A stretch of DNA of 64,000 bases. Source: Bradyrhizobium sp. CCBAU 051011. Lineage in GTDB: Bacteria; Pseudomonadota; Alphaproteobacteria; Rhizobiales; Xanthobacteraceae. Within the stretch, counting starts at the first letter, position 1. The number at the start of each line of letters is the position of its first letter. A program made the position numbers and the translations under genes. The stretch spans positions 3,080,501-3,144,500 of the forward strand of contig NZ_CP022222.1 in the NCBI RefSeq assembly GCF_009930815.1, written 5' to 3'. The notes below the pieces were generated by a model. The model worked only from the letters and a program-made list of their open reading frames with translations, had not been told where the DNA came from and did not search any database. This document shows positions 42,206 through 54,417 of the stretch, one piece after another.

Positions 42206-43357
42206 ATGAAGAAGGCTTTTCTGTCCGCTGCAGCCATTGTAGCGGCGCTCGCTTTGCCGGGCTCGCCGGCGGTTGCGCAGACCAACGAAATCACGATCGG
42301 CATCACCGTCACCACGACCGGCCCCGCGGCGGCGCTGGGCATTCCCGAGCGTAACGCGCTCGATTTTGTGCCGAAGGAAATCGGCGGCGTGCCGATCAAG
42401 ATCATCGTGCTCGACGATGGCGGCGACCCGACCACGGCTACGACCAATGCGCGGCGGTTCGTGACCGAATCCAAGGCCGACATCATCATGGGCTCCTCGA
42501 CGACGCCGCCGACGGTCGCCGTCTCCACCGTCGCGAATGAGGCGGGGATTCCACATTTCGGCTTGGCGCCGCTCCCGATTAACGAAGCGCGCATGAAGTG
42601 GTCGGTCGCCATGCCGCAGCCGATCCCGATCGTGGGCAAGGTGCTGTACGAGCACATGAAGGCGCACGGCATCAAGACGGTCGGCTTTATCGGTTTTAAC
42701 GATTCCTATGGCGATCTCTGGGCCAAGGATTTTAAGGACCAGGCCGTCCCCATGGGATTGACCATGAGCACCGAAGAACGGTTTGCGCGGCCTGATACTT
42801 CGGTCGCAGGCCAGGCGCTGAAACTCGTTGCCGCCAATCCCGACGCGATCCTGGTCGTCGCCTCCGGTACCGCCGCAGCCTTGCCGCAAACCACGCTGCG
42901 TGAGCGCGGCTACAAGGGCCTGATCTACCAGACCCACGGTGCCGCCAGCATGGACTTTATTCGCATCGCGGGTCCGTCGGCTGAGGGTGTGCTCATGGCG
43001 TCTGGTCCAGTGATGTCGCCGGAAACGCAGCCCGACAGCGCGCTTACCAAGAAGCCGGGCCTCGCCCTCAACACCGCCTATGAAGCCAAGTATGGCGCCA
43101 ACAGCCGCAGCCAATTCGCGGGTCACTCCTACGATGCCTTCGAAGTGCTCAAGCGCGTGGTGCCGGTGGCGCTGAAGACGGCCAAGCCGGGCACGCCGGA
43201 ATTCCGCGAGGCAATCCGCCTGGCGCTGATCTCCGAGAAGGAAATCGCGGCAAGTCAGGGCGTCTACAACTTCACCGAAAAGGATCGCTACGGCCTCGAC
43301 GACCGCTCGCGCATCATCCTCACGGTGAAGGACGGCAAGTACGTTCCGGCGAAGTGA
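42206..43357 (+). CDS. ABC transporter substrate-binding protein (branched-chain amino acid type fold)
   Basis: A 383-residue periplasmic type I binding protein. The signal peptide (MKKAFLSAAAIVAALALPGS...AVAQ) is followed by the LivJ/K-type fold with TNEITIGITVTTTGPAAALG at the start and GFIGFNDSYGDLWAKDFKD in the middle. No permease gene adjoins. The ABC permease at 50-53.7 kb lacks a binding protein, and both loci sit in or near copies of the same AT-rich motif, so they probably form one importer. The family also serves aromatic acids (CouP-like in Rhodopseudomonas). The AAGGGAGG site precedes the ATG. Confidence 0.9.
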   Translation: MKKAFLSAAAIVAALALPGSPAVAQTNEITIGITVTTTGPAAALGIPERNALDFVPKEIGGVPIKIIVLDDGGDPTTATTNARRFVTESKADIIMGSSTTPPTVAVSTVANEAGIPHFGLAPLPINEARMKWSVAMPQPIPIVGKVLYEHMKAHGIKTVGFIGFNDSYGDLWAKDFKDQAVPMGLTMSTEERFARPDTSVAGQALKLVAANPDAILVVASGTAAALPQTTLRERGYKGLIYQTHGAASMDFIRIAGPSAEGVLMASGPVMSPETQPDSALTKKPGLALNTAYEAKYGANSRSQFAGHSYDAFEVLKRVVPVALKTAKPGTPEFREAIRLALISEKEIAASQGVYNFTEKDRYGLDDRSRIILTVKDGKYVPAK

Positions 43358-43372
43358 GGGGCGTGCGAACTT

Positions 43373-43500
43373 CGTAGGGTGGGCAAAGCGACTTGTCCCG
43401 CCGTAGCTCAACGAGCGAAGGCGGAAGCGTGCCCACCATGGAGCGGCGAATGGAAGAGAGATGGTGGGCACGGCGCATGCACGCCTTTGCCCACCTTGCG
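43373..43500. repeat. Palindromic repeat, 'GTAGGGTGGGCAAAG' family, copy 3
   Basis: Starts CGTAGGGTGGGCAAAGCG and ends GCCTTTGCCCACCTTGCG. Bases 43374-43439 are identical, in inverted orientation, to 37248-37313. It follows the binding-protein gene and abuts the stop of the GGDEF-EAL gene. Confidence 0.9.
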
Positions 43501-43501
43501 C

Positions 43502-46075
43502 TTAACCGCTCGTCGACGCGACCAGCAACGACGGCGTCGGTTGCGAATGCGCCTCATCGACGCTTTTGCGCATCGCGCGGGCCTGCCCGGCGACATGGTC
43601 GACCAGCCACCGCTCGAACGCTTCGGGCGACATCGCGGGCGCACAGAGATAGCCCTGCACGACGTCGCAGCCGAGCCCGGCCAGCAGCTTGCGCTGCCCC
43701 TCGGTCTCGACGCCCTCGGCGACCACGGCCATCTTCAAGCTCTGGCCGACACGGACGACGGCGGTAGCGATCGCGAGCGCGCTGGCGTCGCGCTCGATGT
43801 TGCGCATGAAGCTGCGATCGATCTTCAATTCGCGGATCGGCAGATGCGCCAGCCGGCTCAGGCTCGAATAGCCGGTTCCGAAATCGTCCAGCGACAGCCC
43901 GACGCCGAGCTTGCGGATCGCATTCATGGTCTCGATCGCGGCCGTACGCTCGTTGACGAGCACGCCTTCGGTGATCTCGAGCATCAAGGCTTCCGGCGGT
44001 AGGCCATTGGCCGCGATGGTCTCCGCCACCACGGCCGCAAGCTTCGCATTCTGGAAATTGAGTGGCGACAGGTTGACGGCCACGCAGGGCACGTCCAGTC
44101 CGGCGCGGCGCCAGGCGGCCATCTGCCGGCAGGCTTCGCGGATCGACCACAGGCCGATCTGCTCGATCAGGCCGACCTCCTCGGCCAGTGGAATGAATTT
44201 CGAGGGCGGGACTTCGCCGAGCTCGGGATCATGCCAGCGCGATAGCGCCTCGACGCCGTAAAGCGCGCCATCGACGGTTCGGGTCTGCGGTTGATAGACG
44301 AGCCTCAACTCGTCATTGGCGATAGCCTGGCGGAGCGCCGCGCTGAAGACGAGCCGTTGCTCGGCGAGGCGGTTCATGTCGGCGCTGAAGAAGCGATGGG
44401 TCGAGCGACCGGCCTGCTTGGCCTGGTACATCGCCGCGTCGGCCTGCTGCATCAAGGTATCGATGTCGGTGGCGTTGTCGGGATAGATGCTGATGCCCAT
44501 GCTGGCGGAAATCGGTACCTGCCGGTTGTCGATCCAAATCGGCGAGGCCAGCGCTGCGGTGATGTTTGAGGCGACCAGCGAGGCGCGGGCCGGATCGCAG
44601 TTCGGCAGGACGATGACGAACTCGTCGCCGCTCAGCCGTCCCAGCAGGTCGGATGACTGAATGCGGGCGCGCAGCCGTTTGGCGAATTCGACAAGCAGCG
44701 CGTCGCCGGCCGAGTGTCCGAGCGTATCGTTGACGTCCTTGAAGTGATCGAGATCGAGAAATATCAGCGCGAGCTGCTTTCCCCTGCCATCGTCGATCGC
44801 CTGGTTGACCAATTGGCGCAATTGCGTGCGGTTCGGCAGCCCGGTCAGCATGTCGTGATAGGCAAGGCGGGCGATCTGGGCCCGCGCCTCCTTGCGCTCG
44901 ATCGCCAGCGCGCCGAGCTGAACGCAGGCATCCACGATCCGCTGATGCCAGCGGCTCGGCGCGCGGCGTTCCCTGAAATAGAAGGCAAAGGTTCCGATCA
45001 CGCGACCGTCCTTGGCCTTGATCGGCGTCGACCAGCAGGCTTTCAGGCCGACCGCGAGTGGCCTCGTTTTGAACGGCTGCCAACGCGGGTCGGTGTCGAG
45101 ATCTTCGGCCAGCACCGGCGTGCCGAAATACGCGGCCGATCCGCACGAGCCGATGTTCGGACCGATGGCGACGCCTTCGAGGGCGCGGCAGTAGTCATCG
45201 GGCAGGCTGGGACCACCCAGCGGATGCACCAATCCGTCGGAGTCGACGTGCAATACCGAAGCGACGACATCAGGAGCAATGACTTCGACGCGCCGGCAAA
45301 GCCGGTCGGCGATCTCGGTGAGCGGAAGTTCGTCGGCCAGCGCGCCCATGATGAGTTGCTGCAGCGACCGCAGTTGCTTGCTCTCGGAGATATCGCTGAG
45401 CAGGGCGAATACGTATTTGATCCGCCCGCGATCGTTGTGGAATGCCTTGACCGTGGCCGAGACCCAGATCTCATTGCCATCTCTGTCGTAGGCGAGGATC
45501 TCCTCCTCGTCGCCACGTCCGTCGCAGATGCGGCGGCGCAGCCTCGCCAGGGTCTTGCGGTCGGTAAGCCGCCTGGCGAGCAACTCATTGGCCTGCCGCC
45601 CCTGCGTCTCCGTCGCCGTGTATCCGAACATTCCGGAGAACGCCGCATTGGTATAGACGACGCGAAGATTGCGATCGGTGACGACGACGGCGCGGGTGGT
45701 CTTGTCGGCCACCAGGTTCAACAGCGCGATCCGCTCGCGCCGTTCGACCTCGGCGGTGATGTCCCGAACGAAGACCATGTAGCCGCTTCGGTCGCCGATC
45801 CCGACGCGTGAGACCGATGCGGATGCGCGAAGCCGGGTGCCGTCGCAGCGCCGGATGGTGATTTCAGAATTCGGCTGCAGGTCCGCAAGACCGAGACAGC
45901 TTGCATCGAGACCCAGGATATCCGCACGGGCGACGCCCCAGATCGATTCCGCCGCGGCGTTGAAATGGCTCACAAGCAGATCAGCGTCGACGATGACGAC
46001 AGCCTCGCTGGCCTGCTCAAGCGCCGCCAGCAGGAATTCAGTGGTCTCGACATCAGAGTAATCGGAGGCGCGCAT
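43502..46075 (-). CDS. PAS-PAS-GAF-GGDEF-EAL cyclic-di-GMP protein
   Basis: An 857-residue cytoplasmic signalling protein. It has two PAS domains (about 12-115 and 120-235) and a GAF domain (about 240-395, with NIGSCGSAAYFGTPV). A diguanylate cyclase domain (about 400-560) carries the motif SGDEF at 482-486 instead of GGDEF, with no RxxD inhibitory site. The phosphodiesterase domain (about 575-835) has E608-A-L, ITEG, DDFGTGYSSL, LKIDRSF and AEGVET intact. It therefore probably degrades cyclic-di-GMP, while cyclase activity may be weak or regulatory. The layout resembles E. coli DosP. ATG 46075 fits the PAS start. Signal unknown. Confidence 0.9.
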   Translation of the reverse strand: MRASDYSDVETTEFLLAALEQASEAVVIVDADLLVSHFNAAAESIWGVARADILGLDASCLGLADLQPNSEITIRRCDGTRLRASASVSRVGIGDRSGYMVFVRDITAEVERRERIALLNLVADKTTRAVVVTDRNLRVVYTNAAFSGMFGYTATETQGRQANELLARRLTDRKTLARLRRRICDGRGDEEEILAYDRDGNEIWVSATVKAFHNDRGRIKYVFALLSDISESKQLRSLQQLIMGALADELPLTEIADRLCRRVEVIAPDVVASVLHVDSDGLVHPLGGPSLPDDYCRALEGVAIGPNIGSCGSAAYFGTPVLAEDLDTDPRWQPFKTRPLAVGLKACWSTPIKAKDGRVIGTFAFYFRERRAPSRWHQRIVDACVQLGALAIERKEARAQIARLAYHDMLTGLPNRTQLRQLVNQAIDDGRGKQLALIFLDLDHFKDVNDTLGHSAGDALLVEFAKRLRARIQSSDLLGRLSGDEFVIVLPNCDPARASLVASNITAALASPIWIDNRQVPISASMGISIYPDNATDIDTLMQQADAAMYQAKQAGRSTHRFFSADMNRLAEQRLVFSAALRQAIANDELRLVYQPQTRTVDGALYGVEALSRWHDPELGEVPPSKFIPLAEEVGLIEQIGLWSIREACRQMAAWRRAGLDVPCVAVNLSPLNFQNAKLAAVVAETIAANGLPPEALMLEITEGVLVNERTAAIETMNAIRKLGVGLSLDDFGTGYSSLSRLAHLPIRELKIDRSFMRNIERDASALAIATAVVRVGQSLKMAVVAEGVETEGQRKLLAGLGCDVVQGYLCAPAMSPEAFERWLVDHVAGQARAMRKSVDEAHSQPTPSLLVASTSG

Positions 46076-46314
46076 CGTCTGCCCTTGTGATCCGCCAGCC
46101 GCCCTCGACGCCCCGGCGTTGGGCGGAAAGTGGTTGCAGTACCGCAAGTTAGGAGACCGCGAGTATTCGGGAAGTCGTGCAACTCACACGATAGGGACGG
46201 AACTCATATCATGCTTAAGATTGTGTAAGTGAAGGCGCGGCGAAATCCACCTTCAGGGGCAAGCCGACATGGCAGGAACCTGATGCCGACCTCGTCCAGC
46301 TTGGTGATAACCGC

Positions 46315-47431
<1,117 letters not shown>

Positions 47432-47459
47432 CATATTGTTGTGCTCGGAATGGTTGGAC

Positions 47460-49563
<2,104 letters not shown>

Positions 49564-49597
49564 GCGATCCTCCATGGCTTTTATGATTATTTCTGGA

Positions 49598-49624
49598 TTG
49601 GCAGTCGCAATGGGCGAGTGCTAG
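49598..49624 (-). promoter_or_regulatory. CIRCE element (HrcA operator) of groESL
   Basis: TTGGCAGTC-N9-GAGTGCTAG has the exact 9-9-9 geometry of CIRCE (TTAGCACTC-N9-GAGTGCTAA), matching 15 of 18 arm positions. It lies 35 bases upstream of the groES ATG, just downstream of the promoter. Confidence 0.88.
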
Positions 49625-49632
49625 CCGTCCTT

Positions 49633-49661
49633 CACATAAGCCTGTGACACTGTGGTGCAAG
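49633..49661 (-). promoter_or_regulatory. RpoH (sigma-32)-type promoter of groESL
   Basis: On the minus strand CTTG (49658-49661) is followed after 17 bases by CTTATGTG (49633-49640). This fits the alphaproteobacterial RpoH consensus CTTG-N17-CYTATNTG. Transcription would start just before the CIRCE element. Confidence 0.8.
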
Positions 49662-49828
49662 GGCTTCGGCCCACGATGTTTGACTGCGCTTGAGTTTCTG
49701 GAGGAGGCCCGACTGCTAGCAGGTGCAGTAACATGCTGCTAGAGCGTTGATTGCTATGACCTATTGAACGTTTCGCTTTTGGCGAATTGAGAATCACGCA
49801 CTACGCTTCAGTTGGGCTGGAGGTTGGC

Positions 49829-50113
49829 ATGGTCGAGAAAGATGCGGTTTCCAGGGATTTCAGGAAGCAGGTCTTAGGCTACGGGCTGACGACGGCGGAG
49901 ATCGTTTATCGCCGTCCGGATCGGCGCTGGCTGCTGCAAACTTACGTCTGGCAGGACTACGATATGTTTCCGGATTTCCCGGCGTTGAAGGATTTCCTCG
50001 CGTTCTGGGAAACAAAGCTCGATGGCCCGCTGTTTGCGGTCACCGTCGCGCACTCCAAACTGATCAAGCCTGCCGAACTACGCGCCGTGAATGGAGTCTT
50101 CCGGCTGCATTAA
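49829..50113 (+). CDS. Usg-like protein
   Basis: A 94-residue protein of the small Usg family (named from a gene upstream of trp in Caulobacter relatives). Nearly the whole length matches the family pattern: SRDFRKQVLGYGLTTAEIVY, RRPDRRWLLQTYVWQDYD, FPDFPALKDFLAFWETKLDG and VTVAHSKLIKPAELRAVNG. ATG 49829 has GGAGG upstream. Function unknown. Isolated gene divergent from groES. Confidence 0.88.
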   Translation: MVEKDAVSRDFRKQVLGYGLTTAEIVYRRPDRRWLLQTYVWQDYDMFPDFPALKDFLAFWETKLDGPLFAVTVAHSKLIKPAELRAVNGVFRLH

Positions 50114-50176
50114 CGCGAGGGCGAACGAAGCGAACAGAGAGTTGCACTTGCCGAACAGAATTTATCAGAACGCGCC

Positions 50177-50908
50177 CTAGATATCGCTCGCGCCCTCGTG
50201 CTGGAAGCCGAGATAGCTCGCCGCAACCCGCTGGTTGTTGGCGATGTCGCTCGCCGATCCCGAGAGGATGAATTCGCCGAGCTCCATGACATAGGCGCGA
50301 TCGGCGATCTTGAGGGCCGCTTGCGCGTTCTGCTCGACCAGCAGCACCGAGACGCCGGCGGCGCGCAGTTCGCCGATGGTGCGGAAGATGTCGGCGACGA
50401 TGATCGGTGCCAGCCCGAGGCTGGGTTCATCCAGCATCAGCAGTTTTGGCGCGCCCATCAGCGCGCGGCCCATCGCCAGCATCTGCTGCTCGCCGCCGGA
50501 GAGTGTGCCGGCCAATTGCTTGCGCCGCTCGTTCAGCCGCGGAAACAGCGCGTAGACGCGCTCGAACGATTGTGCGGCCGTGGCTTTCGGAATCCGGAAG
50601 GCCCCGAGCAGCAGATTGTCCTCGACGTTCATGGTGCCGAACAATTCGCGATGCTCGGGCACGAGACAGAGGCCCGCCGCGACGCGATCCTCGATGTCGA
50701 GCGGGGCCATGTCGGCGCCGGCGAAGGTGGTGGCGCCCTTGAGCGGCAGCACGCCCATGATGGCGTTCAATAGCGTGGTCTTGCCGGCGCCGTTGGCGCC
50801 GATAATGGTGACGATTTCGTTGTCGGCGACCTCAAGCGACACCGAGCGCACGGCTTCGACTTTGCCGTAGGAAACGTGAGCGTCGGAGACCGATAACAGC
50901 GCGCTCAT
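50177..50908 (-). CDS. livF: ABC transporter ATP-binding protein (LivF type)
   Basis: A 243-residue ATPase of the branched-chain amino acid/HAAT importer family. Walker A is GANGAGKTT (near 34-42), the ABC signature LSGGEQQM, Walker B KLLMLDEPSLGLAP. It powers import with the LivG half of the neighbouring fusion protein. The start overlaps the stop of the LivM-LivG fusion gene (ATGA type), so they are co-translated. In this locus the cargo is probably an aromatic or other acid rather than an amino acid, judging by the regulator and the nearby operon. Confidence 0.93.
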   Translation of the reverse strand: MSALLSVSDAHVSYGKVEAVRSVSLEVADNEIVTIIGANGAGKTTLLNAIMGVLPLKGATTFAGADMAPLDIEDRVAAGLCLVPEHRELFGTMNVEDNLLLGAFRIPKATAAQSFERVYALFPRLNERRKQLAGTLSGGEQQMLAMGRALMGAPKLLMLDEPSLGLAPIIVADIFRTIGELRAAGVSVLLVEQNAQAALKIADRAYVMELGEFILSGSASDIANNQRVAASYLGFQHEGASDI

Positions 50909-52674
50909 GCGGTAGCTCCGAGATAGGCCTTGATCACGTCGGGATTGGTCTTGATCGCGGCCGGCGTGCCCTCGGCGATCTTGGTGCCGAAATCCAGCAC
51001 CACCACGCGATCGGCAAGATCCATCACAAAGCCCATGTCGTGCTCGACCAGCAGCACCGACATGCCGCCGTCGCGCAACTGGCGGAGCAGCGCGGCGAGC
51101 CGCTGTTTTTCCATGTGGCGCAGGCCTGCGGCCGGCTCGTCGAGCAGCAGCAGTAACGGATCGACGCAGAGCGCGCGTGCGATCTCGACGATGCGCTGCT
51201 GGCCAAGCGACAGGCTTCCTGCCAAATGGTCGATCTGGTCGCCGAGGCCGACGCGCTCGATCTGACGCGCGGCTTCCGCCAGTAACTTTGCCTCATCGGC
51301 GCGGTCGAGCCGGAACATGCTGGAGATCGCGCCCGCACACCCTCGCAGATGCGCGCCGATCGCGACGTTCTCCAGCACGGTCATGTCGGGCACCAGCTTG
51401 ACGTGCTGGAAGGTGCGGGCGACGCCGAGCTTGACGACTTCCTGCGGCGGGGCGTTGTCGACCTTGTGGCCGAGCACCGAGATGGTGCCGCCGGTCGTCG
51501 TCAGCACGCCCGTGATCAGGTTGAAGGTCGTGCTCTTGCCGGCGCCATTGGGCCCGATCAGGGCGACGATCTCGCGCGCCCCGACGTCGAACGAGACGTC
51601 GTTGACGGCAATCACGCCGCCGAACTGCTTGCGCGCTTTCTCGATCTGCAGCAGCGCGGCAGCAGCGGCCGGCGCGCGCTCGCGCTTGGCAAGGGGAAGC
51701 GACGTGTCGGGTGCCTTGCGGCCCGCCCTGAGCGGCAATCGCGCCATCAGCCAGGGCCAGACGCCGGTCGGCGCCAGTTGCAGCAGAACGACCAGCAGGA
51801 TGCCGAACACGATGGTCTCGAGCTGGCTCTGACCGCCGAAGACATAGGGCAGATAGCTTTGCAGGATCTCCTTGAGGATCACGACGATGCCGGCGCCGAG
51901 CACCGCGCCCCAGACGTAGCCGGCGCCGCCGACCACTGCGATGAAGAGATATTCGATGCCGGCATGCGCGCCGAACGGCGTCGGGTTGGCCGCGCGCTGA
52001 AAATGCGCATAGAGCCAGCCGGACAGGCCGGCGAGAACCGCCGCATAAACGAACACCAATAGCTTGGCGCGCGGCGTCTGCACGCCGAACGCTTCACCGG
52101 CGATATGGCCGCGCCGTAATGCGCGGATCGCGCGGCCGGTACGGGAGTCCAGAAGGTTCATGGTCAGCAATGCCGACACCAGCACGCCGATCCAGATCGC
52201 GAAATAGATCGTGCCGGGATCGAGCATGCGGAAGTTGCCGATCGAGAGCGGCGGGATGCCGGAGATGCCGTCATTGCGGCCGAGGAATTCCAGCTTGCTG
52301 AACAGATAGAACAGCCCGATGCCCCAGGCGATGGTGCCGAGCGGCAGATAATGGCCGGATAGCCGCACCGTGATGATGCCGAGCAAAACGGCGGCGATGC
52401 CGCTGACCAAAAGCGAAAGCGGTAGCGTCAGCCATGGCGAGACGCCGTAGGCCGTGGTGAGTACCGCCGTGGTGTAGGCGCCGAAGCCGCAGAAGGCGGC
52501 TTGGCCGAACGAGGTGAGGCCGCCGACGCCAGTCAGCAGCACCAGCCCCATCGCCACTAACGCAGCGAGGCCAATATTGTTGAGCAGCACGATCCAGAAC
52601 GGCGGGATGCCCGGAATGAACGGGATCGCCGCCATGAGAGCTGCGAAGATGAGGAGAGGGGTTCGCTGCTTCAT
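50905..52674 (-). CDS. Fused ABC permease/ATPase (LivM-LivG)
   Basis: A 589-residue fusion. Residues 1-310 form a LivM-type permease with about nine hydrophobic segments and the LTSFGQAAFCGFGAYT and GHIAGEAFGV motifs. After a linker (about 311-340) residues 341-589 form a LivG-type ATPase with Walker A GPNGAGKST (373-381), signature LSLGQQRIVEIARAL, and Walker B LLLLDEPAAGL. In most systems these are two proteins. ATG 52674 starts the permease; the open frame continues upstream only as a shadow of livH. It works with LivH and LivF. Confidence 0.92.
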   Translation of the reverse strand: MKQRTPLLIFAALMAAIPFIPGIPPFWIVLLNNIGLAALVAMGLVLLTGVGGLTSFGQAAFCGFGAYTTAVLTTAYGVSPWLTLPLSLLVSGIAAVLLGIITVRLSGHYLPLGTIAWGIGLFYLFSKLEFLGRNDGISGIPPLSIGNFRMLDPGTIYFAIWIGVLVSALLTMNLLDSRTGRAIRALRRGHIAGEAFGVQTPRAKLLVFVYAAVLAGLSGWLYAHFQRAANPTPFGAHAGIEYLFIAVVGGAGYVWGAVLGAGIVVILKEILQSYLPYVFGGQSQLETIVFGILLVVLLQLAPTGVWPWLMARLPLRAGRKAPDTSLPLAKRERAPAAAAALLQIEKARKQFGGVIAVNDVSFDVGAREIVALIGPNGAGKSTTFNLITGVLTTTGGTISVLGHKVDNAPPQEVVKLGVARTFQHVKLVPDMTVLENVAIGAHLRGCAGAISSMFRLDRADEAKLLAEAARQIERVGLGDQIDHLAGSLSLGQQRIVEIARALCVDPLLLLLDEPAAGLRHMEKQRLAALLRQLRDGGMSVLLVEHDMGFVMDLADRVVVLDFGTKIAEGTPAAIKTNPDVIKAYLGATA

Positions 52675-52679
52675 CGCCG

Positions 52680-53720
52680 TCAGTCCTTCTCTTCCTCGAC
52701 CGCAGGCGCCGCGAGCGAACGCAGCACCAGCACGGGAAGGATCAGCGTGAATACGATGACCTCCTTGAAATTGCTGGCGTAGAACGAGGAGAACGCCTCG
52801 ACGCTGCCGACCAATAGCGCGGCGACCGCGGTGAGCGGATAGCTGACGAGGCCGCCGATGATTGCGGCAATAAAGCCTTTCAGGCCGATCAGGAAGCCGG
52901 TGTCGTAGTAGAGCGTGGTGATCGGCACGATCAGGATTCCGGAAATAGCGCCAATCAATGACGCCAGCAGGAACGCGATCTGGCCCGACAGTGTGGTGCG
53001 GATTCCGACGAGGCGGGCGCCGAGGCGATTGACCGCGGTGGCGCGCAGCGCCTTGCCCATCAGCGTGAAGCCGAAGAACAGCCACAGCGCGACGATGAAG
53101 GCAATGGTCAGCCCGTAGACCGCAAGGCTCTGGCCGGTGAAGCGCAGCGGGCCGACCGTCAATGCCGCACTCGACAACGCCGGGCCGCGCAGGCCCTCGG
53201 CGCCGAAGAACACGAGGCCAAGGCCCTGCAGGGCGAGATGGCAGCCGACGGATGCGATCAGCAGCACCAGCACCGAGGTATGGGCGAGCGGCTGGAACGC
53301 GATGCGATAGAGAAACAGCCCGATCGCCGCGACGATCAGCAGCGACAGCGTGATGTTGACCGCAATCGGCGTCTTGGGACCGGCCAGCCCGTAGGTCAGG
53401 GCCAGGATCGCGGCGGGGAGAACGATGTTGAGGGCGAGGGCGCGCAGGACTCGCTTGAGCCGTAGCGACCGTCGCGCGTCAAACAGATCGAGAGCAAAGG
53501 CAGCCACGCCCATGGCGAGCGCCAGCCACGCGGTGCCCGGCACCTTGCCGGTCGCCAGCACGGCGTAGCTCAGTGCGCCGAAGGTGACGAACTCACCCTG
53601 CGGGATCAGGATGACGCGCGTGACGGCAAATACCAGCACCAACGCGAGCCCGAGCAGCGCATAGATCGCGCCATTGGTGATGCCGTCCTGCAGCAGGAAC
53701 AGCATGATCGTCGTATTCAA
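52680..53720 (-). CDS. livH: ABC transporter permease (LivH type)
   Basis: A 346-residue inner-membrane permease with about eight hydrophobic segments. It has the typical start QDGITNGAIYALLGLALVLVFAVTRVILIPQGEFVTFGALS and the C-terminal LKGFIAAIIGGLVSYPLTAVAALLVGSVEAFSS. A TTG at 53720 is proposed as the start because GGGGGA lies upstream and family members begin at the following NTTIM; ATG 53705 is possible. It is the first gene of the importer operon, divergent from marR, with an AT-rich operator-like palindrome in the gap. No binding protein gene is in the operon. Confidence 0.9.
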   Translation of the reverse strand: MNTTIMLFLLQDGITNGAIYALLGLALVLVFAVTRVILIPQGEFVTFGALSYAVLATGKVPGTAWLALAMGVAAFALDLFDARRSLRLKRVLRALALNIVLPAAILALTYGLAGPKTPIAVNITLSLLIVAAIGLFLYRIAFQPLAHTSVLVLLIASVGCHLALQGLGLVFFGAEGLRGPALSSAALTVGPLRFTGQSLAVYGLTIAFIVALWLFFGFTLMGKALRATAVNRLGARLVGIRTTLSGQIAFLLASLIGAISGILIVPITTLYYDTGFLIGLKGFIAAIIGGLVSYPLTAVAALLVGSVEAFSSFYASNFKEVIVFTLILPVLVLRSLAAPAVEEEKD

Positions 53721-53804
53721 GACTGGCGCTCCCCCTAAAAGCGTCGCCGGCCTGACCTCGCGCGGTCTGCCGGCCGTCCCACATCTCGGCAGTTGAAAGG
53801 CGCC

Positions 53805-53843
53805 GATATTTGATATAATCAATAACAATTATCAAATATAACA
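53805..53843. promoter_or_regulatory. MarR-type operator, livH/marR gap (shared motif, copies 3 and 4)
   Basis: ATATTTGATA (53806-53815) and its exact complement TATCAAATAT (53830-53839) are separated by 14 bases. Each arm extends into a half-symmetric site, GATATTTGATATAATC and ATTATCAAATATAAC. These match the sites upstream of pobA (14/16) and the hydratase-ligase operon. The pair spans the divergent promoters of livH and marR. Confidence 0.75.
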
Positions 53844-53894
53844 TCAAGGCCTCGGCCATCGGTCGAGGCACTTTCCGGGTGCGAGCCTCACGCC

Positions 53895-54413
53895 ATGACA
53901 GTTTCCAAGGCAGCCACCGATGCCGTCAAGCCGTCGCGGAGCAATGGCAAGGAGATTGCCGATGGCGCCGCTGACAATGCCGGGCTGCAGCTAGGCGAAC
54001 TCGCCGACCTGCTCGGCTATTCGCTCAAGCGCGCGCAGCTCAAGGTGTTCGAAGATTTCCTGCGCTGCGTCGCGCCGCTGCAACTGACGCCGGCGCAGTT
54101 CTCGGTGCTACTGTTGCTCGACCGCAATCCCGGGCGCAATCAGACCGAAATCGCCAACACGCTCGGCATTCTCAGGCCGAATTTCGTCTCGATGCTGGAC
54201 GCGCTGGAGAGCCGCGATCTCTGCACCCGGATGCGGTCGACCAATGACCGCCGCTCGCACATTCTGGTCCTGACCGACAAGGGAAGGGCGGTATTGGCGC
54301 GCGCCAAGAAGCTCGTTGCCAGCAAGCACGAGGCGCGGCTCAACGAATTGCTGGGGCCTGCCAACCGCGTCGCCCTGCTCGAAATGCTGTCGAAGATCGC
54401 GACGGAGTTTTGA
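53895..54413 (+). CDS. MarR family transcriptional regulator
   Basis: A 172-residue MarR-type winged helix regulator. The DNA-binding part is about residues 65-140 (LTPAQFSVLLLLDRNPGRNQ, TEIANTLGILRPNFVSMLDALE, then the wing RSTNDRRSHILVLTDKG). An N-terminal extension of about 35 residues precedes the dimer helices. It is divergent from the ABC importer and close to a paired AT-rich operator. By context it is a candidate for a CouR/FerC-like repressor released by a hydroxycinnamoyl-CoA. That ligand is inferred, not seen. Confidence 0.9.
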   Translation: MTVSKAATDAVKPSRSNGKEIADGAADNAGLQLGELADLLGYSLKRAQLKVFEDFLRCVAPLQLTPAQFSVLLLLDRNPGRNQTEIANTLGILRPNFVSMLDALESRDLCTRMRSTNDRRSHILVLTDKGRAVLARAKKLVASKHEARLNELLGPANRVALLEMLSKIATEF

Positions 54414-54417
54414 GTGT

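Noticed and set aside
52675..53085. N-terminal extension that would make the LivM-LivG fusion 726 residues
   Set aside because: The extension is the out-of-frame reading of livH, with no hydrophobic pattern. ATG 52674 starts the permease.
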